Assembly: GCA_963713805.1 (NCBI GenBank)
Contig: CAVQNF010000002.1
Span: forward strand, 1 to 64,000
From: GAS188 sp963713805
GTDB lineage: Bacteria; Pseudomonadota; Alphaproteobacteria; Rhizobiales; Beijerinckiaceae
Length of the DNA stretch: 64,000 nt
Reading direction: 5' to 3'
Part shown: one piece after another, positions 47,546 to 57,040 of the stretch
Layout of the letters: each line of letters opens with the position of its first letter
How positions within the stretch are numbered: position 1 is the stretch's first letter
Notes under the pieces: model-generated
Databases searched by the model: none
Told to the model about the DNA's origin: nothing
The model's input: the letters and a program-made list of their open reading frames with translations, nothing else
Position numbers and translations under genes: made by a program

Positions 47546-47887
47546 CTCGAATTCCTTATGCGTGAGATCGCCAACAGCGTCGATGATGTTCGCTTTCCGC
47601 CATGAGATTATGCGGACGAAACGACCCCTCGCGGATCACGTTCTTCCGCGAGCGCCTCGCTGGCCATGGCTTTACGTGACGCTCACGACAAAGGCCGTGG
47701 CGCTTTCCCCACCATGCACCCGATCAGAGATTTTGGATAGGACTATCTTGAGGCGTTGCTTTAGATCGACGGGCTCGTGCTTGAGTAAATTCTAGCATTT
47801 CTCCATGGCAGCCACGCGAAAAACGCTGGAACCAAGGATAAATGCACAGGTTGAACCTGCGAACCGTCCTCCTTTGGAGAGGTGGAC
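47546..47887. other. Intergenic region between divergent small genes
   Basis: No gene or repeat recognised; holds the promoters of the flanking divergent genes. Confidence 0.4.
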
Positions 47888-48100
47888 ATGGGCAAGGAAC
47901 GAGAGAACGAAGATGATCCGGCCGGCCTGCGCCGGTTGGCCAAGCGAATTGCCGAGCTCAAATGGTGGAGTGAGGAGCCGAAGCCTGGGTCGCCCGCACC
48001 GTCGGAGGAGCGGTCGGAGGAGCCGCCGTCGGAAGAACCGCAGGACCAGGGGGGAGACCAGCAGCAGCAAACGCCCGAGACGGATAGAGGAGAAAGCTAG
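47888..48100 (+). CDS. Hypothetical Glu/Pro/Gln-rich small protein, 70 aa
   Basis: Not recognised. ATG 47888 follows GGAGAGG. A charged helix (ENEDDPAGLRRLAKRIAELK) is followed by a disordered, acidic and Gln-rich tail. The good ribosome site and helix pattern suggest a real gene, but no family is known. It converges with the small gene at 48312. Confidence 0.5.
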   Translation: MGKERENEDDPAGLRRLAKRIAELKWWSEEPKPGSPAPSEERSEEPPSEEPQDQGGDQQQQTPETDRGES

Positions 48101-48111
48101 CCCCAGCCTCG

Positions 48112-48312
48112 TCACGCGGTGCGATCTGTTGCCTCATAGCGAGTTGTGCCATCGTTCACCTTCCCGGCTGGCTGCAGGGTTGGAGAGCAAGGTTTTTTCA
48201 CCCCGGCGGTTTTGTTCTTGCCGGCGGGTTGACCTTCGTCGGGTGCGCCTGCCTCGACTTCCTTGATCCATTCGGCAAGAGACCCGTCGGAGACACGTTT
48301 CTGACCGTCCAT
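48112..48312 (-). CDS. Hypothetical small protein, 66 aa
   Basis: Not recognised. The start at 48312 is chosen because AGGTGAGGAG lies 7 nt upstream; the frame extends to 48540 without other support. Sequence MDGQKRVSDGSLAEWIKEVE followed by a Lys/Pro/Gly-rich, probably disordered tail. Confidence 0.45.
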   Translation of the reverse strand: MDGQKRVSDGSLAEWIKEVEAGAPDEGQPAGKNKTAGVKKPCSPTLQPAGKVNDGTTRYEATDRTA

Positions 48313-48888
48313 GGCTTGGCTCCTCACCTCGAGAAGCGCTTGCAAACCTTTCATCAAGCGCGTTCCCCAAACCGACCACCAATATCTAGGTTGCTCTGTT
48401 TTCGGTTGCAACGAAGTGGATAAGCTGTGGGAAATGCGTGCGAAACCGCTTCGCAAGCGGGAGTGTGACGAGGGCCAAAACGTCACCGGTTTGGGTGGAC
48501 GGATGGAGTCGGAGCCGACGCTGTTTTCAACCCCAGCCAAACCTGCGCAAGGGACCTTGATGGCTTCGGACGCCTTGCCACGAGCAAAAAGCAGCCGGGG
48601 CGCGTCTTTTCTCCATGGTCTCGCTAAAAAAATGGCCCAGCCGGCATTCAGGCGCGCCGGTGAGGGCCAAGGGAGGTTGGTGCCATGGGCCTTCGGGGAA
48701 TATCAACCCTCCCCATGGCGGATGAACCTTATTACGTCGTCAAGTACAAGTAAAACAGGGGTGCGGCCGCGGGAATGAGGACGCCCTCGCCTGCGTAATC
48801 TCCCTTGCTCATGGATGTCGGTGGAAGCCTCACTCAGCCGCGGCCAGCGAAAAGCCTGCGGGAAAGCACGTCCCGCGGAGTGGTATTC
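48313..48888. other. Intergenic region, no supported gene
   Basis: Only shadow frames; a 12-codon ORF (48715-48753) is too short to support. Confidence 0.35.
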
Positions 48889-49947
48889 TCACAGAGGACC
48901 TGCGGAGACCGCCTTGCTCAACCGAAGAAAGAAAGGATGTTCGGGGCATGCCGACGGGCATGTTTCTCCAGCGGCGCAGGGGAGGCACCCAAAGCTCGCC
49001 GCCGCGCCCGTGCTCTCTTTGGCATCCGCTTGCGGCAGGGACGGACCCGTCAAGCGCAGGCCTCCGCCGATGACGCTCTGCTTGCTCGTGAGAAGAAGCT
49101 CCATTTGCAGGAGCGCCTGGCCCATTCCCGCCGAGGTGCTTTCCGAAGCGTCGACGGCGACGCGATCCTTGAAGAGCAGATCATCGAGAACGGCCGGATT
49201 GGCGGAGAGGGCCGCTTGCGCGGGTGGCGCGACGGGAGCGCCGGACGGCTGGCAAGCGCTCACGCCCTTGCGGCCGAGAAATCCGACCGCTTCGCCTGTC
49301 TTCGTGTCGATCCAGCTCTTCTGCCGACGATCCCAGACCAGGATTTGCCCGCTGTCGGGGTCGAAGGCCCGCCCGGGATTGCCGGCGTCCTGCTTGGCTT
49401 GCGTGATCCTCGCCATCAGCCCTTCGCTGGTGACGCGCTCCGAATCCGCCAGTTCGAGCTTCGGCGGGGGCGGAATGACTTCGCCGTCGCTCGCCTTGGC
49501 TCCCTGGTATCCCACGGCCGTGTCGGTCTTGGAATCCACCCAGGTTTTGCGCGTGCAATCCCAATAAAGGCTCTGGCCCGTGTTGGGGTCATAGGCCCGT
49601 TCCGGGTTGACGAATTGCTGCTTGGCCTGGGTCAATCGGGCGGGCTGTCCGCTTGCGCCGGCGCGTTTCGCTTGCGCAAGTTCACGCACTGGCGGAGGGG
49701 GGATGATGGTGATGCCGCCGCCTTGAGCATGCGGGACCGGTGCCCCGATCAATTGTGCGGGAGGGTTTGGCCCAGGGTTCGGTACCTGGGTCATCTGGGC
49801 GTGCGCATTTTGGGCGACGCCGGCGGCCGCATAGAGGAGCAGCGAGCACAAGGCGATGGTTGTTCCTCGTCCCGGCGCGCATCTGGCAGGGCCGCGAAGG
49901 GCTCGCAGGAAGGCGCTGTCGAGAAACGCCGTAATCGGCATGATCAC
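48889..49947 (-). CDS. Secreted protein with duplicated PDTGQ-W-D module
   Basis: 352 residues. Signal peptide (TTIALCSLLLYAAAGVAQNA), a Pro-rich linker, then two copies of a roughly 75-residue module: PERAYDPNTGQSLYWDCTRK TWVDSKTDTAVGYQG and PGRAFDPDSGQILVWDRRQK SWIDTKTGEAVGFLG. Each is preceded by a PPPP...EL segment and a RLTQAKQ/RITQAKQ helix. The C-terminus has four Cys (FGCLPCAAGETCPSACPEHP). Not a family I can name; module duplication suggests ligand or wall binding. Confidence 0.7.
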   Translation of the reverse strand: MIMPITAFLDSAFLRALRGPARCAPGRGTTIALCSLLLYAAAGVAQNAHAQMTQVPNPGPNPPAQLIGAPVPHAQGGGITIIPPPPVRELAQAKRAGASGQPARLTQAKQQFVNPERAYDPNTGQSLYWDCTRKTWVDSKTDTAVGYQGAKASDGEVIPPPPKLELADSERVTSEGLMARITQAKQDAGNPGRAFDPDSGQILVWDRRQKSWIDTKTGEAVGFLGRKGVSACQPSGAPVAPPAQAALSANPAVLDDLLFKDRVAVDASESTSAGMGQALLQMELLLTSKQSVIGGGLRLTGPSLPQADAKESTGAAASFGCLPCAAGETCPSACPEHPFFLRLSKAVSAGPL

Positions 49948-50566
49948 AAGACCCTTTTCCGGACGCCTCGATCAGCAAAGAGGCGGCATGCGTGCCCATT
50001 CAGGGGAACAACACCGCAATTTCCACCTATGAAACAGGCTTCGGAAACAACATAAGGCTCTATCTTGCCCATGTTTATCCTGCCCGGCAAGCGATGTCAG
50101 GCGTGCACTACAAGACGGTTACATCGCCCATCTTATCCTCCATATCGGGAGAACCCTCGCAACTCCTTTCAACGAATCATCAAAACGGCCTGCGGCAAAA
50201 CGACTGTTTCTGCGCGAAGAAGGCGAGCGCGAACATGAGGAGGGGGCAAGCTCTCCGGCGCGATGACGACGCAGATTTTTGGACGTGCCGGTCTGGAACC
50301 ATCCTTGGATCCCGCTGTTCTCCCGGTGAGATTCCCGAAGCGGCATGGCGCCACTCAAGAACTCCCCTGGGGGGTGGCTCGAGGCAGGACGGACGAGCGC
50401 CATGAGCAGCACGTCGGAAATTGGAAACAGAGGCTCCGCATCGGCGAGGCAGCGCAGCTTTGGCGATTTTTGCGCCGAGCCACCGCCGGTGCTCGCTGGA
50501 TTGGACCTCGCGCGCGGGGCGGCTCCAGGCGCCGCTTTCCGCTCGACCGCGTCCGAGAGCTGGCTC
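49948..50566. other. Region without a supported gene
   Basis: Overlapping frames on both strands, none with a domain. The first 150 bp are AT-richer and may be the promoter of the duplicated-module protein. Confidence 0.35.
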
Positions 50567-50899
50567 ATGGGTGAGAGCGGCGACGAACTCAAGGAGAAGG
50601 CCAAAGACCTCGCTTCGAGCACGAGCCCGACGAGCACTGCGGAGGCGAGTGTTGAGAGAAAAGAAGAGGAAATCCGTAAGCGGGGGCACCCGAAAACTTC
50701 AAGGGAGTGCCGCTCGGCGGAAGCGATGAGGCAGGCACCATTGCGCCAACGCCCGATCCCGGCGCTGACGCTCCGAGATGATGGCGGCCGCGTGGACCGC
50801 CCGCTTGGCCGGCGCCGCGAACGATCCCCTCTCACGCCAGCCGCCGCAATGGGCGCGCTCCTGTTCCTCGGGTTCACGCGCCGGAAAACGATCTCATGA
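50567..50899 (+). CDS. Hypothetical protein coupled to yihY-like gene
   Basis: 110 residues from ATG 50567; the frame opens earlier at 50345. The N-terminus ESGDELKEKAKDLASSTSPT is a charged helix like those of DUF883/stress-induced membrane-associated proteins. The C-terminus has a short hydrophobic stretch followed by basic residues (TPAAAMGALLFLGFTRRKTI), resembling a membrane anchor. The stop codon overlaps the start of the next gene (ATGA at 50896), which supports it being translated. The central part is Arg/Pro-rich, so a hidden frameshift is possible. Confidence 0.45.
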   Translation: MGESGDELKEKAKDLASSTSPTSTAEASVERKEEEIRKRGHPKTSRECRSAEAMRQAPLRQRPIPALTLRDDGGRVDRPLGRRRERSPLTPAAAMGALLFLGFTRRKTIS

Positions 50900-51873
50900 G
50901 CGGGGGCGATGCCGCTGGCGAGCTCGAACATGGGCGTGGCCGCAGGGCCGTGACGCCCTCCGAAATTCCGAAGGCTGGATGGAAGGATATTCTTTGGCGC
51001 GTCTACCGCAATGTGCCGGAGCACCGCATCGTCTCGATCGCCGCGGGGGTGAGCTTCTACGTCCTCCTCGCGATCTTCCCCGGCATCGCGGCCTTGGTGG
51101 CGCTCTACGGGCTGTTCTCCGATCCCTCGATGATCGGCCGGCATCTCGATAGTCTTTCAGGGCTGCTCCCCGCAGGCGCGACCGAGGTCATCGGTGAACA
51201 ACTCGGCCGGCTCACGGCGCAGCCGAACAGCACGCTTGGATTTGCCTTCCTCATCGGGCTCGCAGTGTCGCTGTGGAGCGCCAACGCCGGGATGAAGGCG
51301 CTCATGGATGCGCTGAATATCGTCTATGGCGAGAAGGAAAAGCGCGGTTTCATCAAGCTCAATGCCGTGTCGCTCCTGTTCACCGTCGGCGCGTTGCTGT
51401 TCATGCTGCTCGCGCTCGGAGCGATCGCCGTCTTGCCGCTCGTCATGAGCCACCTCGGGCTCGCGTCCGCGACCGAATGGCTGGTGATGATCGGCAAATG
51501 GCCGGTGCTGCTCATAGGGATCGCGCTCATCGTCGCCCTGATCTACCGCCATGGTCCGAGCCGCGAGGAGGCGCAGTGGCGCTGGATCAGCTGGGGGAGC
51601 GCGCTCGCGGCGATCGCCTGGCTGGTCATGTCGCTGCTGTTCTCCTGGTACGCGGCGAGATTTGGGAGCTTCAACAAGACCTACGGCTCGCTTGGCGCGG
51701 TCATCGGCTTCATGACCTGGATCTGGCTCTCCTCGATCATCGTCCTCCTCGGCGCCGAACTCGATGCCGAGATGGAGCATCAAACGGCGCACGACACCAC
51801 CACGGGCCCGCCGGAGCCGATGGGCCAACGCGGAGCCTGGGTGGCCGACACGATCGGAAAATCAAGCGAGTGA
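50896..51873 (+). CDS. YihY/BrkB-family inner-membrane protein
   Basis: 325 residues with six membrane spans. Family motifs: GWKDILWRVYRNVPEHRIVS IAAGVSFYVLLAIFPGIAAL near the N-terminus, FLIGLAVSLWSANAGMKALM, NIVYGEKEKRGFIKLNAVSL and FGSFNKTYGSLGAVIGFMTW IWLSSIIVLLGAELDAEME. The family was once called ribonuclease BN in error; the true function is unknown. Coupled to the small upstream gene. Confidence 0.92.
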   Translation: MSGGDAAGELEHGRGRRAVTPSEIPKAGWKDILWRVYRNVPEHRIVSIAAGVSFYVLLAIFPGIAALVALYGLFSDPSMIGRHLDSLSGLLPAGATEVIGEQLGRLTAQPNSTLGFAFLIGLAVSLWSANAGMKALMDALNIVYGEKEKRGFIKLNAVSLLFTVGALLFMLLALGAIAVLPLVMSHLGLASATEWLVMIGKWPVLLIGIALIVALIYRHGPSREEAQWRWISWGSALAAIAWLVMSLLFSWYAARFGSFNKTYGSLGAVIGFMTWIWLSSIIVLLGAELDAEMEHQTAHDTTTGPPEPMGQRGAWVADTIGKSSE

Positions 51874-52309
51874 GCGCGGCGGCATCCACGCCGTGCGCCC
51901 CCGCATCCGTTCCGGAGATCGCGCGGTCGCATCGTAAATGAAATCCCCTTGATGCTCGTTGCGCTCGCGAGAAATCTATGTGGAAGATTCACCCAGTTCC
52001 GATGTGCGCATGGCGCTGCACATATGGCGCAGCGGTCTCGCCGTCAGATCGGCGATGAGGGTACTGGAACAAAAGTGTTCGGGAAATCCGGGGATTGCTC
52101 CTGAAGTAACTCTCGTTATCGCGTCTGTATAGGCTCGCCTGCCCCTTCGGATTTAAAATTACGGGCGGTGTAATTTCAATAATCCGTCCGGTTCAATTTT
52201 ACAAAAAACAGCAACCATTGGCTCGACCCCTGCAACGGAGCCGGTATCGCGGCGCTGATGTTCCGCTCTGGACCATGCATGCGGCCGCAACTCGGTTTTG
52301 TGGGTCAAA
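51874..52309. other. Intergenic region with an inverted repeat (52156-52176)
   Basis: AT-rich DNA ahead of the His/Gly-rich gene. AAATTAC-GGGCGGT-GTAATTT (52156-52176) is a perfect 7-bp inverted repeat that could be an operator; no match to a known box is claimed. Confidence 0.4.
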
Positions 52310-53300
52310 ATGGGAAAAACGAACGTGTACATCAGGACAAATTTGCTGGCGGCAGTTGCAGTCGCGGCATTGGCGATTGCCGGCCCCGGCTCAGCCTGGG
52401 CGCACGGGCACGGCGAGGGTGGTGGCCATGGCGACGGCGGTGGCCATGAGGGCGGCGGTCACGACGGCGGTGGCCATGAGGGCGGCGGCCATGAGGGCGG
52501 CGGTCACGACGGTGGTGGCCATGAGGGCGGCGGCCATGAGGGCGGCGGCCATGAGGGTGGTGGTCACGAAGGCGGTGGTCACGAAGGCGGCGGCCAGTGG
52601 CGGTCACGAAGGCGGTGGTCACGAAGGCGGTGGCCATGGCGGCCATGAGGGTGGCGGTCACGACGGTGGCGGTCATGGCCACGATGGTGGAGGTCATGGC
52701 CACGATGGTGGCGGTCATGGCCACGATGGTGGTGGTCACGGTCACGATGGTGGTCACGGTCACGATGGTGGTCACGGCCACGACGGTGGCAAGGGCCACG
52801 ACGGCGGCAAGGGCCACGACGGCGGCAAGGGCCACGACGGCGGCAAGGGCCACGACGGCGGCAAGGGCCACGACGGCGGCAAGGGCCACGACGGCGGCAA
52901 GGGCCATGAGCACGGCCACGATGGGAAGGGCCACGAGCACGGTCACGAGCACGGCCATGGCGGCGGCAACAACGGAAACGGGAACACAGGCTCCGGCGGC
53001 ACGAACGGGACAGGCGGCAACAATGGCTCCAACAATGGCGCCGGCGGAACAAGCCCGGGCAACGGGAGCAATGGCACCAGCGGAAACAACGGGACGAACG
53101 GTTCCGCCGGCAACAGCGCCAGCGGCAATAACGGCGCGAATGGATCCAGCGGGGCCGCTGCTTCCTCGAGCGGATCGAGTGGCAGCAGCGACCCTTCGGG
53201 CGCAGGCGCGGGGAGTGGCGAAGGAAGCTCGAAGAGCTCTTCCGGCCTGAACTGCAGCTACACGACGAAGCACGTCTGGAGGTGCAAGGCGAGCTACTGA
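52310..53300 (+). pseudogene. Secreted His/Gly/Asp-rich repeat protein (one frameshift)
   Basis: About 330 residues. Signal peptide (NLLAAVAVAALAIAGPGSAWA) then a histidine-rich region: a GGGHE/GGGHD pentapeptide repeat (52420-52600), GGGHGHD units, and seven GHDGGK hexapeptides (about 52790-52905), followed by HEHGHDGKGHEHGHEHGHGG. The C-terminal third is Asn/Gly/Ser-rich and ends with two Cys (LNCSYTTKHVWRCKASY). One extra base near 52593 shifts the frame; removing it joins both halves. The composition predicts strong binding of Zn, Ni or Cu outside the cytoplasm; function unknown. Confidence 0.75.
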
Positions 53301-53776
53301 ATTCGTCTCGGTATTGCCCTCGAGCCGATAGGTCGCGCGAGCGGGGAGGACATTTTGATCGGCGGGCTCGTCCGCGGCCCGCCGTCAGCCTTGCTCCGGG
53401 GCGCCTTCTATCGCCCGCGTGTCGGAGGCGTGGACGTGCTGGCGGGGCTCGCGCTCGCAAGTTTGCGCGACAACCGCGAAGAGGGTGATCCGTCGACGAA
53501 GCGACGGCGCTCGCCCGCCGAATGCGGCGCGATGCTTTGCGCGGCGTCTTTCACTTCATACGCGGCGCCGAGTTCACGAGGTCGATGCCGCATCCCATAG
53601 TCTAACCATTGGGCCACGGACCACCTGAGCCTGCACGAAGTTTTGACAAGGCTCCCGAATGGGCCCAAAAATCTCCTGATGAAAAACCGCGTGATTTTCG
53701 GCCACGCCACGGGCATCCCATGTTTGCGTCAGGCCACGGGTTTTGGGCTAAGACACTTAGTTCAAGGGAGATGACG
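53301..53776. other. Intergenic region, no supported gene
   Basis: Shadow frames only; a tRNA-like string near 53600-53635 was considered and rejected. Confidence 0.35.
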
Positions 53777-54205
53777 ATGCTCAAGCTTGCTTTTGTCACG
53801 TCTTCCGTTCTCGCTCTTGCCGCGCCGGCTTTCGGCCAGGACAGCGCGCAGATCCAGGTGCTCAACGATCGTTTTTCCGAGGCCTTCAATCGGGGCGACG
53901 CAGGGGCCGTGGCGGCCATGTACGCGGATGATGCGGTGGTATTGCCCGCCGGCTCGCCACTGCTCAGGGGGCGGGAGGCCATTCAATCTTACTGGAAGAA
54001 GGGAGCCGAGCAGCTCGAGGGAATGCGGCTGACGACCGTCGACGTCGAGCCGCTTGGAGATCGTGCGGCGCGCGAGATCGGGACATTCGTCCTTAAGACC
54101 AAGGCCCAACCCCCGCAGGAACTCGTCGGCAAATACGTGGTCGTTTGGAAGAAGGAGGGGAACGACTGGAAACTCGCGACCGACATCTGGAACGCCAACA
54201 AATAG
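53777..54205 (+). CDS. Periplasmic SnoaL/DUF4440-like (NTF2 fold) protein
   Basis: 142 residues. AAGGGAG lies 6 nt before ATG 53777; a second ATG at 53771 is too close to the site. Signal peptide (LAFVTSSVLALAAPAFGQ), then an NTF2-like domain: IQVLNDRFSEAFNRGDAGAV AAMYADDAVVLPAGSPLLRG, AIQSYWKKGAEQL, VGKYVVVWKKEGNDWKLATD IWN. This is the DUF4440 pattern used by ketosteroid-isomerase-like proteins; the ligand is unknown. Confidence 0.8.
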   Translation: MLKLAFVTSSVLALAAPAFGQDSAQIQVLNDRFSEAFNRGDAGAVAAMYADDAVVLPAGSPLLRGREAIQSYWKKGAEQLEGMRLTTVDVEPLGDRAAREIGTFVLKTKAQPPQELVGKYVVVWKKEGNDWKLATDIWNANK

Positions 54206-54364
54206 CGAAAGCGATGGTCGCGCGGGCGGGCTCGGTCGAGAGGATAAAAATAATCGCTTCATCGCTGACCGCCGCCTTGCCCTTGCCGAAGACAAATCGC
54301 ATAGATGCGATCAGCCTTCCAAGAAAGCGACTGGTTGTAACTCCTACCGGAAACTCGGCCTCCA

Positions 54365-54514
54365 TTAGTGGCGTTTGAAGAATTGAACCTCACGTTCATG
54401 CTTTTCCGCTGCCGCTCGCGACTTGAACGTTCCAAGGTTACGTCGTTTGCCGGTTTTCGGATCAGGCTTGCGTGAATAAAGGCGGTATTCGCCGGATTTA
54501 AGTTTGCGGATCAT
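54365..54514 (-). CDS. Conserved small basic protein, 49 aa
   Basis: Starts MIRKLKSGEYRLYSRKPDPK and ends KHEREVQFFKRH. I recall near-identical short proteins in many rhizobial genomes, all of unknown function. GGAG lies about 9 nt before the ATG at 54514; the frame upstream to 54598 is not conserved. Likely cytosolic and nucleic-acid binding by charge, which is inference. Confidence 0.7.
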   Translation of the reverse strand: MIRKLKSGEYRLYSRKPDPKTGKRRNLGTFKSRAAAEKHEREVQFFKRH

Positions 54515-54714
54515 ATGTTCTTCTCCGTGAGGGGCTTCGTCGGAATGGTCCCGCCTCATGGACCTTAAGCAGTGCGCATCCGTAAGCCATCCACGCAACG
54601 AACGCGCTCGTCAGGAGCTGACCATCCGCCTGACTCTCGGTTCTAGGCCATCAATCAGAACCCCGCGCGACCAGGGACTTCGTGCAGACCTCTTGTCCGT
54701 CCCAGCGCAGGTAG

Positions 54715-54880
54715 CAGCAGACTATGTGGATCGGATTTACGTGGCGAGAAGGCCTGCGATTTGCCCGTTCAGCAGCCGACCAAGTTCGAGCTCATCTTCA
54801 ATATATGAAGACCGCCAAGACACTGCGTCTGACCGTTCCGCTGTCGATCCTTGCCCGCGCCGACGAGGTGGTCCGAATGA
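54715..54880 (+). pseudogene. C-terminal remnant of an ABC_sub_bind (PF04392) protein
   Basis: Frames in this stretch give AADYVDRIYVAR, then DLPVQQPTKFELIFN, then MKTAKTLRLTVPLSILARAD EVVR. This is the standard C-terminus of PF04392 substrate-binding proteins (D-L-P-V-x-Q-P-T-K-F-E-L-x-x-N-L-K-T-A-K-x-L-G-L-T-V-P-x-x-L-L-A-R-A-D-E-V). At least two frameshifts separate the pieces and no N-terminal part exists. The intact relative starts 250 bp downstream. Confidence 0.7.
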
Positions 54881-55129
54881 CCCCTGAAATGACCTAGTCT
54901 GGCACTCTCGTTTGGGTTTGAGGACGCCTGAGCGATCGCCATGGTCGACGGCTTTGTTATGCTTCGATCGTCCGCACGGTCGAAAGCGTATTGAGACGAG
55001 CGAGGTCATCCGCACTTTCGTGACGATCGCGCTCGAGCAAATCGGGCTTTCCCGAATTCGCTGAACCCACGCCGTGCGATATGCTGACTTTGTTCGGGCG
55101 CAAAGCGCGGTCCGGCTTGGAGAATGCAG

Positions 55130-56113
55130 ATGAGGCGACGCGAATTGATCAAGCTCGCCAGCACCGCGGCGGTCCTGTGGCCGCATGCGGGTCTCGCGCA
55201 AGCTTTGCCCAGGCGGCTCCTTATTGCGTGGCTTTCGGGAGGCACGCGGACTGCATCCGAGCCGTTCACGGGCAGCTTCCTGCAAGGCATGTGGGATCTT
55301 GGCTATGTCGAAGGTCGCGACTTCGACATGGCTTATCGCTTCTCCGATGGCCTGCAGGAACGGTTGCCCACTCTTGCGGACGAGGTGGTTCGGCTCAAGC
55401 CCGACATCATCTTAGCGGCTGCCGTCGGCCAGGCAGTGGTGGCAAGGAACGCGACAACGACCATCCCGATCGTGTGCCCGGCACTCGCGGACGCAGTTCA
55501 CCTGGGCTTGATCGCGGGCGAAGCGCGGCCGGGGGGCAATGTCACGGGGATCGAGCCCTACGTGGCGGGCCTACCCGCGAAACAGATGGAACTCGCACGC
55601 GAAATCGTGCCTGGCGCGAGCAGAGTCGCGCTGCTCACCGACCTGGAAGATCCAAAAGCCTCGCCCCAAGCGCGGGAGCTTGAGTTCGCGGCTCGAACCC
55701 TCGAAGTCAAGATCGTGACCGCCGATGCCAGCCGACCCGACAAGATCGATGGCGCATTGCAGACGCTGGCGAACGATCGAGCTGACGTTGTCATCGTGCT
55801 TCAAACCTCGATGCTGTTGAGCCAGAGCCGGCGAATCGCCGAGTTGGCGTTGGCGAAGCGGCTGCCGACCGTCTACGGTTATCGCGAGCATGTCGTCGCT
55901 GGCGGACTGATCAGCTACGGCGTGGATTTGCGCTGGTGCTTTCACCGAGGCGCCTACTTCGTGGACAAAATCCTGCACGGCACCCCGCCGGGCAATTTGC
56001 CGGTGGAGTTCCCGACCGAGCTGATGCTGACGATCAACCTCAAGACGGCGAGCGCGCTTGGCATGGCGGTGCCGCCCACGCTGCTCGCCCGCGCTGACGA
56101 AGTGATCGAATAG
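55130..56113 (+). CDS. ABC transporter substrate-binding protein (PF04392)
   Basis: 327 residues. ATG 55130 has GGAGA 6 nt upstream; the ATG at 55124 is too close. N-terminus MRRRELIKLASTAAVLWPHA GLAQA is the usual leader of this family. Then LLIAWLSGGTRTASEPFTGS, FLQGMWDLGYVEGRDFDMAY, LADEVVRLKPDIILAA, ARPGGNVTGI and the end NLKTASALGMAVPPTLLARA DEVIE. Members are widespread, often orphan, periplasmic binding proteins in Bradyrhizobium-like bacteria. No permease or ATPase is adjacent. Confidence 0.88.
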   Translation: MRRRELIKLASTAAVLWPHAGLAQALPRRLLIAWLSGGTRTASEPFTGSFLQGMWDLGYVEGRDFDMAYRFSDGLQERLPTLADEVVRLKPDIILAAAVGQAVVARNATTTIPIVCPALADAVHLGLIAGEARPGGNVTGIEPYVAGLPAKQMELAREIVPGASRVALLTDLEDPKASPQARELEFAARTLEVKIVTADASRPDKIDGALQTLANDRADVVIVLQTSMLLSQSRRIAELALAKRLPTVYGYREHVVAGGLISYGVDLRWCFHRGAYFVDKILHGTPPGNLPVEFPTELMLTINLKTASALGMAVPPTLLARADEVIE

Positions 56114-56330
56114 GCAAGCCCTCATCGAAATTAGGCGAGCCGTTGCTCCTCGCCAGCGCCGTCAGGTGATGTTCATCGTCACGATCGGCGCTGGCCTTGG
56201 GAGCGCTAGACAGCGAGGGCGAGGTTCTCATCGGCACCCGGAAGCTGCGCGGTCACTTGGATACTCGGGCGAATCGACGTCTGGCAGAGCGCTGTTGCAA
56301 GAGCTCGTGATGGAAGCGTTCACATCACAT

Positions 56331-56355
56331 GAGAAAGGGCCGCGCGAGCGGCCCT
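56331..56355 (-). terminator. Probable intrinsic terminator of the YCII-like gene
   Basis: On the minus strand AGGGCCGC-TCGC-GCGGCCCT followed by TTCTC, 24 bp after the stop codon of the gene ending at 56379. The stem is 8 bp and perfect; the T tract is short. Confidence 0.55.
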
Positions 56356-56378
56356 CTCGCCGAACTGAGAAGAGGACT

Positions 56379-56720
56379 CTACATCCCCGGTATCTGCACG
56401 ACCTCGATGATTTCTATCCATGCGCCGGGCATTTGCAGATGCGGTTGGTCCTTGCCGAAAATCTTCGTTGCCGCATCGGCCGATTCGGCTTGTATAATTG
56501 AATAGCCACCGACCCCGTTCTTCGTGTCTGAGGCTCCTTTCGAGTCAACCCGCTTGGTCTTCCCCAAAGGCGCTCCACCGTCAACGAGGGACGCCTTGTG
56601 GTCACCCATCCACTTCATCCACGCGTCCATCCCCTTCTTTTGTTGCTCAGGCGTGGAGCTTTTCATCATCTTCTCAAACTCGGCCTGGTTGGCCATGTAC
56701 AAGACCAAGAATTTTTTCAT
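56379..56720 (-). CDS. YCII-like (DGPF-type) small protein
   Basis: 113 residues. GGAGG stands 8 nt before ATG 56720, so the longer frame to 56804 is rejected. Sequence KKFLVLYMANQAEFEKMMKS, TPEQQKKGMDAWMKWMGDHK ASLVDGGAPLGKTKRV, then GGYSIIQAESADAATKIFGK DQPHLQMPGAWIEIIEVVQI. The ferredoxin-like YCII fold is suggested by the VDGGAPLG and G-G-Y-S-I-I-x-A-x-S motifs. The role is unknown. Confidence 0.75.
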   Translation of the reverse strand: MKKFLVLYMANQAEFEKMMKSSTPEQQKKGMDAWMKWMGDHKASLVDGGAPLGKTKRVDSKGASDTKNGVGGYSIIQAESADAATKIFGKDQPHLQMPGAWIEIIEVVQIPGM

Positions 56721-57040
56721 GAGACGATCCTCCGTACTACAAGAAAAAGATAAAAGCTTGTTGCGGCATACCCATGATCTTCCGCGGTCACAGGCGGCAG
56801 CCATTCAAGTCTCCTCGACGCTACTAACTCCTTGTCCGAGCATCAAGTCACCTCTGCGCTCCAGCGGGAAACGCGGGAGAATCCCGATCAGTAGAGCGAA
56901 TGGAAAGGTTGCCATTCGCCATCATAGTCGAGCCTTTAGCCCAGCGCACCAGCATCCGCGTCACATTGCCCCTCCAGGAACTTCCCACGCACCTCGTGCC
57001 GCCTGCTGCATGACACCCGACACGGTGTTGTTTGAAAATC
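56721..57040. other. Intergenic region, no supported gene
   Basis: Contains the promoter for the YCII-like gene; I see no structure or ORF of note. Confidence 0.35.

Noticed and set aside
48715..48753. 12-codon ORF MADEPYYVVKYK
   Set aside because: Looks like the start of a small protein but stops after twelve codons with no continuation in other frames.
53600..53635. tRNA-like string on the minus strand (GTGGCCCAATGGTTAGAC)
   Set aside because: It resembles a tRNA D-arm, but no pairing acceptor stem, T-arm (GTTCGAATC) or anticodon stem follows.
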